Shown: in pieces, positions 24,371 through 33,804 of the stretch
How the letters are laid out: each line of letters begins with the position of its first letter
How positions within the stretch are numbered: the stretch's first letter is position 1
Origin: SZUA-368 sp028533045
GTDB taxonomy: Bacteria > Spirochaetota > Spirochaetia > DSM-2461
DNA length: 64,000 bases
Direction: 5' to 3'
Assembly (NCBI GenBank): GCA_050031985.1
Contig: JBNAIG010000018.1
Location: forward strand, 48,113-112,112
The notes under the pieces: model-generated
The model's database searches: none
The model's input: only the letters and a program-made list of their open reading frames with translations
What the model was told of the DNA's origin: nothing
Translations under genes and position numbers: made by a program

Positions 24371-25123
24371 TTACCAGAGCCTCATGAGTCGTTTCCACTC
24401 TTCGCTTCCCCTAAGGGAGTAGAAGGCTTCGTCCTTCTCCATAACCGTTTTTTTTACCGCACCCCAGCGCCTTTTGGCTATGAGCATGAGGATGGTCATC
24501 GATTCATCGGGGTAACCCATGGCCGCCAAAAGAGAGGCGTAAGGGAAGGCTCCCGTTCGGGGAGAGAGAGCGTAGGCCCGGGAAAAGTATCGGAAAACCC
24601 GTTCTATTTTCTCTTCGCTTATCCACCAGGCGTAGCCCAAGTCAATATATGCCAGGGCCATGGCGCTTTTATTGCGGAGTTTCTCCTCCTTGCCCTTCTC
24701 CTTGTAAAGAGTTTCCAGGGCATGAATGAAGAGGCCGATGTGTTTAAGCCGACTTTTGGACAGGGCCTTGTCCAGCTCGTCCAGGGCGTCGTTGCTGCCC
24801 ATGGTCCGGGCAATGGTAAAGACCGATTCCCCGTCATCGTCTCTGATGTGGAGCATGGCATGGTTTCTAAGGAGTCGGGGGATTACCCGGTGGCTGTCAT
24901 AGTAGACGGCATGCATCAGGGGGGTCCAGCTCTCATGGTCCCGTTTGTTTACGAGAGCTCCCCGTTCCAGGGCAGTTTTAACCAGAAGATCCGAATCGGT
25001 ACGGCAGCCCAGAAGCATAAGAGACTGGGGGGACATCTCCTTTTCCCGGACCGAGAGCTCTTCCTCCTCGGAAAGGGTACGGGTGAGTTGGGGATTTTTT
25101 AACAAACTTTCCACTGCCGTCAT
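24371..25123 (-). CDS. Ankyrin-repeat protein
   Basis: 250 residues without a signal peptide. At least two ankyrin repeats can be read (about 40-110: DSDLLVKTALERGALVNKRD, SWTPLMHAVYYDSHRVIPRL, LHIRDDDGESVFTIARTM). The C-terminal half is helical, with a TPR-like ALAYIDLGYAWWISEEKIER. Such proteins serve as protein-binding scaffolds; the partner cannot be predicted. It lies between the BKACE gene and a divergent glycosyltransferase. Confidence 0.75.
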   Translation of the reverse strand: MTAVESLLKNPQLTRTLSEEEELSVREKEMSPQSLMLLGCRTDSDLLVKTALERGALVNKRDHESWTPLMHAVYYDSHRVIPRLLRNHAMLHIRDDDGESVFTIARTMGSNDALDELDKALSKSRLKHIGLFIHALETLYKEKGKEEKLRNKSAMALAYIDLGYAWWISEEKIERVFRYFSRAYALSPRTGAFPYASLLAAMGYPDESMTILMLIAKRRWGAVKKTVMEKDEAFYSLRGSEEWKRLMRLW

Positions 25124-25230
25124 AGGGAGAAACTATAGCAGAAATCGCCGGGGCCGTAAAGAAAGGCTTAGGCTTAGCTGTGAAATTTCCCGGGCTTGAA
25201 TTGCTTGCAGGGAACAGGCTAGGATAAGCT

Positions 25231-26079
25231 ATGCCCTCAATCTCCCTCATCATCCCCGTTTACAACCGTCCTTTACTTCTTCTTGAGGCCTTGAAATCAG
25301 TCTTGTCCCAAACCCGTCTGCCAGAAGAGATCATAGTCGTTGATGACGGTTCCGGCGATGAAACTGTTGGAGCTGCCCGGGATTTTCTGGAGAAAGCAGA
25401 GGCTGATTTGAACTGGAAGCTTTTTGAGCTTGATCACTGCGGGATGGCCGGGGCTGTACGGAATTACGGGGTGGCCGCGTCCAGGGGAGAGTGGATTGCT
25501 TTTCTCGATTCGGACGATTTGTGGGAGCCGGAGAAGCTGGCCCGTCAGGAGGCGTATATTCTGGACCACCCCCGGATCCGTTTGATTCATACCCGGGAGA
25601 AATGGCTTCGCGGCGAAAAAACGGTGAGTCAGAAAAAACAGAAGCACCGGCGGGAGGGGGACATTTTCCCCGATGCTCTGAATAAGTGCATCATCGGACC
25701 GTCCACAGTGATGGTTCGGCGGGATCTATGGGACGAGACAGGCGGGTTCCGGGAGGATCTGGAGATTGCCGAGGATTATGAACTTTGGTTACGTATGACT
25801 GCCTTAGAGCCTGTGGGCTACCTGGATACACCGCTCATAACAAAGCGGGCCGGCGGCTGGGATCAGCTATCGGAAAAATACGGGCAGATTGAGAAGTTTC
25901 GTTTGGAAGGGCTGGCGGGCCTGGTGGAATCGAAGTGGTTCGGGGATAAAAAAATAGCCCCGGCCCGAATTGAACTGGCCGAGGCTGAGTTCCGCCGCAA
26001 ATGCCTCATCTACGCCCTGGGCTGTGAAAAGCGGGGGCGCCTGGAAGAAGGGGCATTCTGGCGGAAACGGGGAGAGTAG
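25231..26079 (+). CDS. Glycosyltransferase, family 2
   Basis: 282 residues with a GT-A fold: SLIIPVYNRPLLLLEALKSV, the nucleotide-binding VVDDGSGDET, the DSDD metal motif in WIAFLDSDDLWEPEKL, and the EDYELWLRM catalytic-base region. It transfers a sugar from a nucleotide-sugar donor, probably to a surface polysaccharide or lipid; acceptor unknown. No membrane helix. It stands alone between divergent and convergent neighbours rather than in a polysaccharide cluster. Confidence 0.9.
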   Translation: MPSISLIIPVYNRPLLLLEALKSVLSQTRLPEEIIVVDDGSGDETVGAARDFLEKAEADLNWKLFELDHCGMAGAVRNYGVAASRGEWIAFLDSDDLWEPEKLARQEAYILDHPRIRLIHTREKWLRGEKTVSQKKQKHRREGDIFPDALNKCIIGPSTVMVRRDLWDETGGFREDLEIAEDYELWLRMTALEPVGYLDTPLITKRAGGWDQLSEKYGQIEKFRLEGLAGLVESKWFGDKKIAPARIELAEAEFRRKCLIYALGCEKRGRLEEGAFWRKRGE

Positions 26080-26095
26080 TTCTCCTGTCTTTCGT

Positions 26096-27109
26096 TTATT
26101 CCTTGTCGTAAAGGTAATCGAAATAGTCCATGTCGGTGGTCAAGGTTTTCTTTAAACCGGGCATGGTGTTTTTATAGGACTCCATGGCTTTCCAGAAGTT
26201 GTAGAAGTCCTCGTCCTGGCCGTAGGCTTCGGCGTAGATGGCGGCCGCCTTGGCGTCGGCTTCACCTTTTATAGCTTCAGATTTATCGTAAGCCTCGGAT
26301 AGGATAGTGTCTTTTTTCTTGCTTAAGAGTCCAAGCCACTCTTCCTTTTGTCCTTCCCCGGCTGATCTATTAAACTGGGCCTTTTGTGCCCTCTCCTGAA
26401 TCATCCGTTCATAAACGGAAGGGGTGAGTTCATCGGAATATTTGATCTGTCTTATTACAATATCAATGAGTTCGATACCGTACTTTGGTGTATTCCCTTT
26501 TGCTAGGGAAAGCATATCTTCAGAGAGTTTTAGTCTACCCTGAGTTATTTCTTTGACTTCATCTTCTCCGGCAGCAGCCTGAGCTAATGTGGGCGAGGAA
26601 TCAGCTCCCTCAGCTTGTCTCTGAGCTTCTGCTTCCGCTTCTGCTTCTGCCTCAGCTTTGGCTTTAAGTTGTTGAGATTCAATAATCTGGTTAGTGTTTC
26701 TTACGGACTCTTCAAGAGGATACTGGGCAATAACCGTCTTTACCGCAGACTCAATGATGTCGTCCAGTTTGGCGTGAGCCTGGTTTTCCGTCTTAACCGC
26801 TTCGTAAAAAAGTGTCGGATTCGTAATGCGCCACCGGGCTGTGGTGTCTACCCAGATATATTGCTGGTCGCTGTTGGGTATTTTTTTGGCATCCCCGTCC
26901 CAGGAGAGAGTCTTTTTGGGATAGTATTGGACATTGTCAATACCGGGCATTTTAATCTTAAAGCCTGCTTCCGTTTCGGTTCGAATCAGTTTCCCGAATC
27001 GGATAACCACGGCTTGTTGCCCTTCCTGCACGATAAAGAAGGGCCGGAGAATCATAACGAGTACGAAAATTACCGCAATTATCACGGCGGTTCTCACTAA
27101 TTTGTTCAT
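26096..27109 (-). CDS. hflC: HflC, SPFH-domain partner of FtsH
   Basis: 337 residues: an N-terminal helix (about 6-26) and a band-7 domain starting FFIVQEGQQAVVIRFGKL, with YGIELIDIVIRQIKY and MIQERAQKAQFNRSAGEGQK near the end. HflK/HflC form a cage around the FtsH protease. Unusually the middle contains a low-complexity Ala/Glu run (AEAEAEAEAEAQ) and an insertion of about 40 residues rich in Ala, Gly and Ser before the conserved C-terminal part. It overlaps hflK by four bases. Confidence 0.9.
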   Translation of the reverse strand: MNKLVRTAVIIAVIFVLVMILRPFFIVQEGQQAVVIRFGKLIRTETEAGFKIKMPGIDNVQYYPKKTLSWDGDAKKIPNSDQQYIWVDTTARWRITNPTLFYEAVKTENQAHAKLDDIIESAVKTVIAQYPLEESVRNTNQIIESQQLKAKAEAEAEAEAEAQRQAEGADSSPTLAQAAAGEDEVKEITQGRLKLSEDMLSLAKGNTPKYGIELIDIVIRQIKYSDELTPSVYERMIQERAQKAQFNRSAGEGQKEEWLGLLSKKKDTILSEAYDKSEAIKGEADAKAAAIYAEAYGQDEDFYNFWKAMESYKNTMPGLKKTLTTDMDYFDYLYDKE

Positions 27110-28092
27110 TGGATACCTCCGGAAGTTATATTTTTGAGAGGAAGAAAGTTGTCCAGGTTTCTGTCTATGATTTCCAAGTCTCCCTCGGAGGTAAGAATCT
27201 CTTCCATGGTTTCCCAGTAGAGTCGGTCTTCCATAATTTCCGGATTACGACGGTATTCTTCATAAACCGCCTTAAAGCGGGCCACATCCCCGTTAGCTCG
27301 GTTCTCACGGGCTACGGCATAACCTTCCGCTTCCTGTATCATTCTGTTTGCTTCTCCTACCGCTTTTGGAACTTCCGCGTTGTACCGTTCCTTACCTTCG
27401 TTTATGAGCTTGTTCATATCCTGAACAGATTTATTCAATTCTTCAAAGGCAGCCTGTACGGCTCCTTCGGGAGGAACGACATCCTGGAGCTTCACAGCTT
27501 CGATTTCTACGCCCATCCGATAGCCTTCCAGGGTTTTTTCAATCAGTTCTTCCGCATTGACCTCAATTTTCGTTCTATCCTCAGACATAACATCAAAAAT
27601 ACTACTGTCCCCCACCAGCATATTGATGGTGGACTGGGACACGTCGCGGATCGTTTTTTCCCGGTCGGCGGAACGGAAGTTGAAGAGCCAGGCCTGGGGG
27701 TCGCTGATCTTGTACTGGATAATCCAGGACACATTGGCGATATTCAAATCTCCCGTGAGCATAAGCGACTCTTTGGAGTAGTCACCCCTGGAGTAAATCG
27801 TGGTAACTCCCGGTTCTGTGGTACGGAATCCGAACTGGAGTGTATGATTCACCGTGACCGGTACCTTGTACACCCGGTCGATTCCCAGGGGCGCCTTGAA
27901 TTGAAGCCCCGGCTCGGTCGTTTTGTAGTAACGTCCCAGGCGAAGAACGACGGCCTCTTCTGTCTGATCCACCATGTAAAAGCCGGTTAGGAGAGACATC
28001 ACCACAACCAACCCCACGAGGATGGCCGTAATTTGTCCCTTATTGAGCGATCCCTTAACCGGTTTGAAGGGATTTTCACGCTGATTTGACAT
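27106..28092 (-). CDS. hflK: HflK, SPFH-domain partner of FtsH
   Basis: 328 residues. An N-terminal cytoplasmic segment, a helix at about 23-42 and the band-7 domain (EEAVVLRLGRYYKTTEPGLQ, WIIQYKISDPQAWLFNFRSA, GVEIEAVKLQDVVPPEGA) identify HflK. It lacks the long Gly-rich N-terminus found in proteobacteria. The gene leads a two-gene hflK-hflC operon; ftsH itself is not in this window. The promoter region is shared with the divergent HPt gene. Confidence 0.9.
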   Translation of the reverse strand: MSNQRENPFKPVKGSLNKGQITAILVGLVVVMSLLTGFYMVDQTEEAVVLRLGRYYKTTEPGLQFKAPLGIDRVYKVPVTVNHTLQFGFRTTEPGVTTIYSRGDYSKESLMLTGDLNIANVSWIIQYKISDPQAWLFNFRSADREKTIRDVSQSTINMLVGDSSIFDVMSEDRTKIEVNAEELIEKTLEGYRMGVEIEAVKLQDVVPPEGAVQAAFEELNKSVQDMNKLINEGKERYNAEVPKAVGEANRMIQEAEGYAVARENRANGDVARFKAVYEEYRRNPEIMEDRLYWETMEEILTSEGDLEIIDRNLDNFLPLKNITSGGIQ

Positions 28093-28227
28093 CAGTGCCT
28101 CCTTTTGTCTCGAGCCTTAGCTCTTATAAAAGAACATAACAAATTCCCGGGCCAAATGAAAGGATAATAATCTAAACCCTTCGTTTATCTCCTTTCCCTT
28201 GAGGACAAATAAGTATAAAATAGGCTT

Positions 28228-28812
28228 ATGGCGCGAATGAACAAGACACTGGCGATGAATCGGCTGGACGGGGATGAATCTCTTTACCGCAAAATGCTGG
28301 ACTATTTTCACCGGGATTACCGGAACTATCCGGAGCGAATCCAATCGCTGATAGCCTCACGGGACAATGAAGCGTACGTTTTAACCCACAGCCTTAAGAA
28401 TATCGCCGCCTCCCTGGGCGCAGAAGACCTTTCGGAAAAGGCCTTGAATCTGGAAAAACTCCTTAAGGAGGGGATTTTTGAGGGGACCGATTCTCTTTTG
28501 GAGGTACTCCTTGAAGAATTCGAACCGGTCAAGGCCCTCCTGGATGAGGAGGAGGGTGTCGTCAAGACCGAAGAAAAGTCTGGGGGAACGGGCTGGACCG
28601 ATTTGACCCAAATGATTGATGGGCTGATTGATGCCATGGGAAGCTTCTCTCCCGACAAGGCGGAAGAAGCTCTGGAAAAGGCATCTCTTTCCTACTCTCT
28701 TATACCCGAGTCCTGTAGTGATGAGTTTGAAGATATTCTGGCCCTTGCCCGGGACTATCGTTTTTTTGATGCGGAAGAGAAGCTTATGGACTTAAAGAAG
28801 AGGCTCAAGTAA
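28228..28812 (+). CDS. Histidine phosphotransfer (HPt) protein
   Basis: 194 residues. The first 95 fit an HPt four-helix bundle: ESLYRKMLDYFHRDY and THSLKNIAASLGAEDLSEKA, with His54 as the likely phosphoacceptor. The C-terminal 100 residues are acidic, helical and unassigned. It has no receiver or kinase domain, so it must act between other phosphorelay proteins. The stop overlaps the start of the membrane LuxR gene (TAATG), so they are co-translated. An alternative start is the ATG at 28237. Confidence 0.8.
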   Translation: MARMNKTLAMNRLDGDESLYRKMLDYFHRDYRNYPERIQSLIASRDNEAYVLTHSLKNIAASLGAEDLSEKALNLEKLLKEGIFEGTDSLLEVLLEEFEPVKALLDEEEGVVKTEEKSGGTGWTDLTQMIDGLIDAMGSFSPDKAEEALEKASLSYSLIPESCSDEFEDILALARDYRFFDAEEKLMDLKKRLK

Positions 28813-29732
28813 TGAACGAGCTCACCGGGGGAATCAGCCCCGACATACTGACCCACTTTTCCCTTCTCATCTATTCTCTTTCATTTGCCATGTGTTTTGC
28901 CGCTCTGGCTCTTTGTATTGCCTGTTGGATCAAAGAAAAGGAGACCTGGCAGTACAAGACGATTCTTTTTATTATCTACTTTACCTTTCTTTTCTTTCTC
29001 GATGCCATCTATTTTTACTACACCCATATAATGTCCTACTCCGAGGGGGGATGGTATTTTGGGCTTTTCCTTATTATTCGAGATTTGGGTTATGCCCTGC
29101 TACTTTATTATATGGGGGCGACACTTAACTATATTCGCCGAAAGAAGTGGAGCCACTTCCAGTTATCCCTGGTTATTTTAGGGGGAATCTTCTACTTTGC
29201 CGGTTCTGTTGTGGACCGTTATACCGGTTCTCCTCTTTACCTTTCGGCAGCCATGTCTCTTCTTCTTTTTGGGGTACAGGCCTATCTACTGGCCAACAGT
29301 GCCCGGGATATAAAGCATGTTTCGGAGGTGCGTTTGCGTATCTCCCTCATCATAGTTTTTCTTGTTCCCCTGATTTTCCTGCCTCTTATCCTGATTTTCC
29401 GGTCCCTCATGCCGGAGAGACAGGCTTTGAACTTTATTGTTCTGAGTCAGTTTTACTTTTGGCTCTCCCTGGGGGCGGTCATCTATTTTCTCCAGCCTTT
29501 GGCCCTTCATCGGAGCGGAGGGGGGTTGAATTTGTCCCGGGAGAACAGGGATAAGTTCGGACTGACCGAACGGGAGGCCCAGATTATCAGGGGAATCGAC
29601 CGGGGACTTTCCTACAAGGAAATCGCCGGGGAACTGGATATCTCTCCCAATACGGTGAGTAACCATATAACCCGTATCTACCGAAAAACGGGAATCCGTT
29701 CCAAGGTGGAACTACTCAAAAAACTGCAATAA
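28812..29732 (+). CDS. Membrane protein with LuxR-type DNA-binding domain
   Basis: 306 residues: seven membrane helices (about 12-235) and a C-terminal LuxR helix-turn-helix (LTEREAQIIRGIDRGLSYKE, ISPNTVSNHITRIYRKTGIR). No receiver domain is present, so the signal must come through the membrane part. Overlap with the HPt gene suggests joint control, but an HPt protein would need a receiver to act on and none is visible here. rlmE follows after 13 bp. Confidence 0.88.
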   Translation: MNELTGGISPDILTHFSLLIYSLSFAMCFAALALCIACWIKEKETWQYKTILFIIYFTFLFFLDAIYFYYTHIMSYSEGGWYFGLFLIIRDLGYALLLYYMGATLNYIRRKKWSHFQLSLVILGGIFYFAGSVVDRYTGSPLYLSAAMSLLLFGVQAYLLANSARDIKHVSEVRLRISLIIVFLVPLIFLPLILIFRSLMPERQALNFIVLSQFYFWLSLGAVIYFLQPLALHRSGGGLNLSRENRDKFGLTEREAQIIRGIDRGLSYKEIAGELDISPNTVSNHITRIYRKTGIRSKVELLKKLQ

Positions 29733-29745
29733 AAGGAATTAACCC

Positions 29746-30354
29746 ATGGCTGGAAAAGGAAGGGCGAGGCCCGATCATTATACGCAAAAAGCCAAGAAAG
29801 AGGGCTATCCCGCCCGTTCTGTCTATAAACTGGAAGAGATCGACCAGAAAAACCGCTTGCTTAAACCGGGAATGCGCGTTCTCGATGTGGGGGCTTCTCC
29901 CGGCAGCTGGTCTCTCTATGTTATCCGTAAACTAAAAGGGCAGGGCCATCTGGCGGGAGTGGATTTAAAGCCTCTTAATCTGCCCAAAAAGTATCCCAAC
30001 TTCTTCTTCTACCAGGGTGATATCTTCACGGAGGAGGCGGGCAACTTTCTGCGGGAAAAAGGTCCTTACGACTTGCTTCTAAGTGATGCCGCTCCCAATA
30101 CGAGCGGTAACCGTCTGGTAGATACGAGACGCTCCTACGACCTGGTGGAACTGGTTATTAATCTGGCCGATGAGCAGGTTGGTAAGGGGGGAGCCATGGT
30201 GGTAAAGGTTTTCCAGGGAGGCGACGAGGAAGAGCTCTTTGCTAAAATGGGGGAAATCTTTAACAAAGTAAAGCGTTTTAAGCCCAAGGCGGTTCGCTCC
30301 GAATCCTTTGAGATCTACTTTATCGGTTTGGACAAGAGGGAAGGATCAAGCTGA
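29746..30354 (+). CDS. rlmE: 23S rRNA 2'-O-ribose methyltransferase RlmE (FtsJ/RrmJ)
   Basis: 202 residues. Methylates the 2'-OH of U2552 in 23S rRNA (E. coli numbering) with SAM. The SAM motif VLDVGASPGSWSLY and the K-D-K-E tetrad (Lys in SVYKLEEID, Asp in LLSDAAPN, Lys in MVVKVFQG, Glu in SESFEIYF) are all present. In E. coli it is heat-inducible and lies with ftsH; here it follows the HPt/LuxR pair. Its end overlaps the converging lipoprotein gene by 40 bp. Confidence 0.93.
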   Translation: MAGKGRARPDHYTQKAKKEGYPARSVYKLEEIDQKNRLLKPGMRVLDVGASPGSWSLYVIRKLKGQGHLAGVDLKPLNLPKKYPNFFFYQGDIFTEEAGNFLREKGPYDLLLSDAAPNTSGNRLVDTRRSYDLVELVINLADEQVGKGGAMVVKVFQGGDEEELFAKMGEIFNKVKRFKPKAVRSESFEIYFIGLDKREGSS

Positions 30355-32537
30355 TTCATTATCAGTAGATTCCCGTCAAAAGCCCCGGCCATGATTCGCT
30401 CATCGTATTCGTAAATGGGGGTGGTAATCTCATAACCCAACTCAATTCTCTTAACACTTTCTCCCGTTTGGGAAGAGTAGACAGTCATGGTTTCATCGCC
30501 GGTCATGGCATAGATAAATGAGCCGTGAAGCAGGGGATAGGTCTGGATTTTAGCCGCCAGGGAGGGGAGAGCCTTGCCGGTATTTCTGTCCAGGACGAAA
30601 AGGGTGTCTCCCCCATAGTAGTAAAGCCGGTCTTCGCTCAGTTGCACATTATGAATAAAGTTCCGTTTCTCCTCATGGGGATTACTCACCCATTCCAAAG
30701 ACATGGAGGAGGGGGAAAAGGCGGCTACCTGACCTTCCGAATCACAAAGATAGCCCCGTCCTTCATCAAAAACAATCGATTGCCCCATGGGGGATTCAAG
30801 TCCGCTTTCCAGAGAACGGAGGATTTTCCCGGTAGAGGAAATTTCATATATTTGACCGTCTGTTGCTGCGGTGTAAATATTTCCTTCGTAAAGGGCAGGT
30901 GTCATGAGAGAGCCCCCGGGGATAAAGACTTCCCTGATTTTTTTTCCGTCCCCCGTAAGAAAGCGGAGGGAATCCTTGGTGGGATAGAGCACCTGGTAAT
31001 CCATGGGAACCGTTTTTTGCCCGTTCAGATGGTTTTCCCGGTCGTTCATACGGGTTGTTGTGAGAATTACTCCCGTCATGCGGTTCATAACGACCAAACT
31101 TCTTTTGCCGGAAAAATAGATATAGTTGTCCGTTATGACCGGGGCGGAGTAGTTGTTGGGATAGTTGTAGGTGCGGTTGTTGAACTTCAACCAGGCCGAA
31201 GGTTCGTGGAGATACCAGATACGTCCCGTCCAGTCGGCAATGTAGATATCTTCCCCTTCCGCTGTAATTCCCGTAATTTCCTGATAGGCCCCGCGCAGAA
31301 CTTTTTCAATGGTCTTTTTTAGTTCAAGCTGAATCGTATCGGGCCAGTCCTGCTCAATATCCAGGTAGAGGTAGAGCTCGTTGTACCCTTCCAGAGTAAA
31401 GTTGACTTCCAGGGGTTCATCGGGCTTCACATCAAGGACAATGTTGCCTTTCCCGCCGTAAATCCCGTTAATGGTGATTTCACTCTGGGGGGGCGTTACT
31501 TCTATGGCAATGGTCCGGGAGGTGAGTCGGGGCAGCTTAAAGTAGTGTTTATCTGTAAAATCCCCCGAACTGTTTACCCCGACCGATTCTGTTATTTGGC
31601 TGTAACCGGGCTTGCTTATTTCCACGTCCACCAGTTGGGCCATATCAAGAATCAGGTCCACCCGTTCCCGGGTTTGGTTATAATCGGTGCTAATGAGGGT
31701 CCCTTCGTCGGAAAGGAGTGACAAGCGGTAGCGTGGGACATCTTTCTCTTTTCTAAAATGGTCGAATCCCTTCTGTACGTCATTGTAGTTGTCCCGGTTG
31801 TATTCGGAGATGGTAAGTTCGATGGTAAGAATATCCCGCACCAAATCTTCCAGATCTATCCGGTCCGGTTCCAGTCCCTGATAATCCAGAATCAGCTGTT
31901 CGTAACGTTTGTTATGGATGCGGAGTGTTTCGTCATCGATATACCAGGTTTCACCGGGAAAGAGAGGCCGCTCTTCTTCCTCGAGGGATTCAGCCCACAG
32001 TCGGTCTTCATCCTTAATAATCTCGGCCAGTTTGTCCCGGTCATCAATACCGGGGAGCATTCTCAGTTCCCCGTCCCGGTTGTACACTTCCACCCTCTCG
32101 TCTGTCATGCGGAGGGAAAAGAAGCCCTCCCGTGAGTAAAGAGTCATATGGGGGAGCTGGATTTCCAGGTTCACTCCCGGGTTTTCCACCGCTAGTTCTC
32201 CCCGATTAAGCATTATCGTCGTGAGATCGTCTTTTCCGGAGTAAAGCAGGCTTGCCTCCGTATTGCTTCCCAGGCGCATGAGAATATTTTCCTCCGTTCC
32301 CAGGTAAAGCTCTCCTTCGTCAATTCGTATTTCTCCACCCTCTTTAATAATTGTTCCGGCGATCAGGTTTTCCCAGTTGCGGTTTTTACGTGTACGGCTT
32401 CGTACGGAACCGCTTACACTGCAGCTAAGGAATTCTCCCTTTCCCGCTTCGCCCACCAGGTTCGCAGCCTTTCCCCCACAGGATGAGAAGAGGATAAGGG
32501 TAAAAAGAAAAAGAACCGTAAAACGACGAATAATCAC
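30315..32537 (-). CDS. FecR/PEGA/beta-propeller lipoprotein
   Basis: 740 residues. The signal peptide ends in a lipobox (LFSSCGGK). A FecR-like domain follows (SVRSRTRKNRNWENLIAGT, GGEIRIDEGELYL, TTIMLNRGELAVENPG), then a helical part, a PEGA-type beta domain (about 345-400; SEITINGIYGGKGNIVLDVK) and a PQQ-like beta-propeller to the end (GRIWYLHEPSAW, YIYFSGKRSLVVMNRMTGVI, DGNLLIMNQLD). PEGA domains often tether surface layers or peptidoglycan. It probably scaffolds the periplasm or cell surface. Its partners are not encoded nearby. Confidence 0.75.
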   Translation of the reverse strand: MIIRRFTVLFLFTLILFSSCGGKAANLVGEAGKGEFLSCSVSGSVRSRTRKNRNWENLIAGTIIKEGGEIRIDEGELYLGTEENILMRLGSNTEASLLYSGKDDLTTIMLNRGELAVENPGVNLEIQLPHMTLYSREGFFSLRMTDERVEVYNRDGELRMLPGIDDRDKLAEIIKDEDRLWAESLEEEERPLFPGETWYIDDETLRIHNKRYEQLILDYQGLEPDRIDLEDLVRDILTIELTISEYNRDNYNDVQKGFDHFRKEKDVPRYRLSLLSDEGTLISTDYNQTRERVDLILDMAQLVDVEISKPGYSQITESVGVNSSGDFTDKHYFKLPRLTSRTIAIEVTPPQSEITINGIYGGKGNIVLDVKPDEPLEVNFTLEGYNELYLYLDIEQDWPDTIQLELKKTIEKVLRGAYQEITGITAEGEDIYIADWTGRIWYLHEPSAWLKFNNRTYNYPNNYSAPVITDNYIYFSGKRSLVVMNRMTGVILTTTRMNDRENHLNGQKTVPMDYQVLYPTKDSLRFLTGDGKKIREVFIPGGSLMTPALYEGNIYTAATDGQIYEISSTGKILRSLESGLESPMGQSIVFDEGRGYLCDSEGQVAAFSPSSMSLEWVSNPHEEKRNFIHNVQLSEDRLYYYGGDTLFVLDRNTGKALPSLAAKIQTYPLLHGSFIYAMTGDETMTVYSSQTGESVKRIELGYEITTPIYEYDERIMAGAFDGNLLIMNQLDPSLLSKPIK

Positions 32538-32549
32538 TCGGCCTCCTGT

Positions 32550-33779
32550 TTACAGAAATTCTTTGGAGGGCACTTCATCGAGCAGGTCCATATTGTAGGC
32601 CGTAATTCGAGAAAGCAGGGCAATGCTAACCGTGTCCAGAAGGGCGGAGAAGCCGATGAGAACGGGAAGCATGGGGAGAAGTAGAATGTAACCTTTGTCC
32701 AGTCCCCGTCCGTAGGATCCGCAGAGTAGGGAAAGAAGGGCGTATATTCCCAGCCGGGGGGCATGGGAGAGGGCAAAGGAGTAGATGAAGGAGAAGAAGA
32801 ACACCCAGAGAATCTGGTAGGGAGTCAAGTCCAGCGAAGTGTAGGAGCGAATGATGAGGAGCATAGATGCCCCGCCTACCAGGGCCGTTCCGGAACGGGC
32901 AAAGAGGGTTAGAAGGGGGGTGGTTATACCGCCCACTTCCCGGGATATTCCCTCATTTTCTTTAAGATGGGCCGTAAGAATTCCATAGTTAAAAAAGATA
33001 TCGCCGCTCATAAGACCCGTAAGGAGGGGCGTCATAATGGAATAGACATGGTTAAGAGGATTACCCCGTCCTCCCACGAAGTAAAGTGTTATGGGGTAGA
33101 AGATAAAAAGCACCAGGGCCGAAGATATGGTGAGGATAATGATATGCTGACTATAGAAGGAGAAATCGCTCATTCCCTTGAGGGAGCGGATTGTCACAAA
33201 GCTGATAAAGAAGATAAGGAAGGCCTGAAGTTTTATTATGTACCAGTTGAGTCGATAGAAAATCCGGGAAAGGGAATCAAAAAGATTAAAAGTGGGCCCG
33301 GTTTGCTCCTTGTCAAAATGAAAAAAGATTCCCAGAAGAAGAGCTAGAACACAAAGGGGAAGAAGGAGGGAGGCATCTCCCGTAAAAACCTGAAAAAGGT
33401 TGGGGGAGACAATTCTATTTACCGTTTCGGAGAAGCCCGGATTGCTGTAATCCAGGTCTTCCTGAATGGTAATGGGGATTCGGTCTGAGGGGAGAACCAG
33501 AGCCACTGCCATTCCTACGGCCAGCATAACCGCTGTGGTAATCAGCATAGCCAAAATAGCCCGAATGAAGAGGGTGCGGAACTTGCCCAGTCGTTTAAGC
33601 TGGCATACGGCAATGGGAAGGGAGAAGAAAACAAGGGGGAAGAGGACGTAGCGGCCCACATTAATGGAAAGCCCACCCAGGAAAGTGAGCGCCTCTTCCA
33701 ATGCTTCTATGGGAGGAAGGAAAAATCCCGTTCCGATTCCCAGGGCGACGGCTATTAAGTATTTCATCCACAGTTTCAT
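32550..33779 (-). CDS. Dicarboxylate/amino acid:cation symporter (DAACS family)
   Basis: 409 residues with about eight to ten transmembrane helices. NVGRYVLFPLVFFSLPIAVC is the family front region; ITTPLLTLFARSGTALVG resembles the serine-rich hairpin region and the following membrane parts match Glt/DctA transporters. It would take up C4-dicarboxylates or acidic amino acids with Na+ or H+. The next gene upstream in the same direction (33805) is 25 bp away. Confidence 0.82.
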   Translation of the reverse strand: MKLWMKYLIAVALGIGTGFFLPPIEALEEALTFLGGLSINVGRYVLFPLVFFSLPIAVCQLKRLGKFRTLFIRAILAMLITTAVMLAVGMAVALVLPSDRIPITIQEDLDYSNPGFSETVNRIVSPNLFQVFTGDASLLLPLCVLALLLGIFFHFDKEQTGPTFNLFDSLSRIFYRLNWYIIKLQAFLIFFISFVTIRSLKGMSDFSFYSQHIIILTISSALVLFIFYPITLYFVGGRGNPLNHVYSIMTPLLTGLMSGDIFFNYGILTAHLKENEGISREVGGITTPLLTLFARSGTALVGGASMLLIIRSYTSLDLTPYQILWVFFFSFIYSFALSHAPRLGIYALLSLLCGSYGRGLDKGYILLLPMLPVLIGFSALLDTVSIALLSRITAYNMDLLDEVPSKEFL

Positions 33780-33804
33780 ATATTACCCCTTCCGGTTTGA
33801 CCAA

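Noticed and set aside
33466..33651. Short plus-strand frames inside the symporter gene
   Set aside because: Antisense shadows of the symporter coding sequence.
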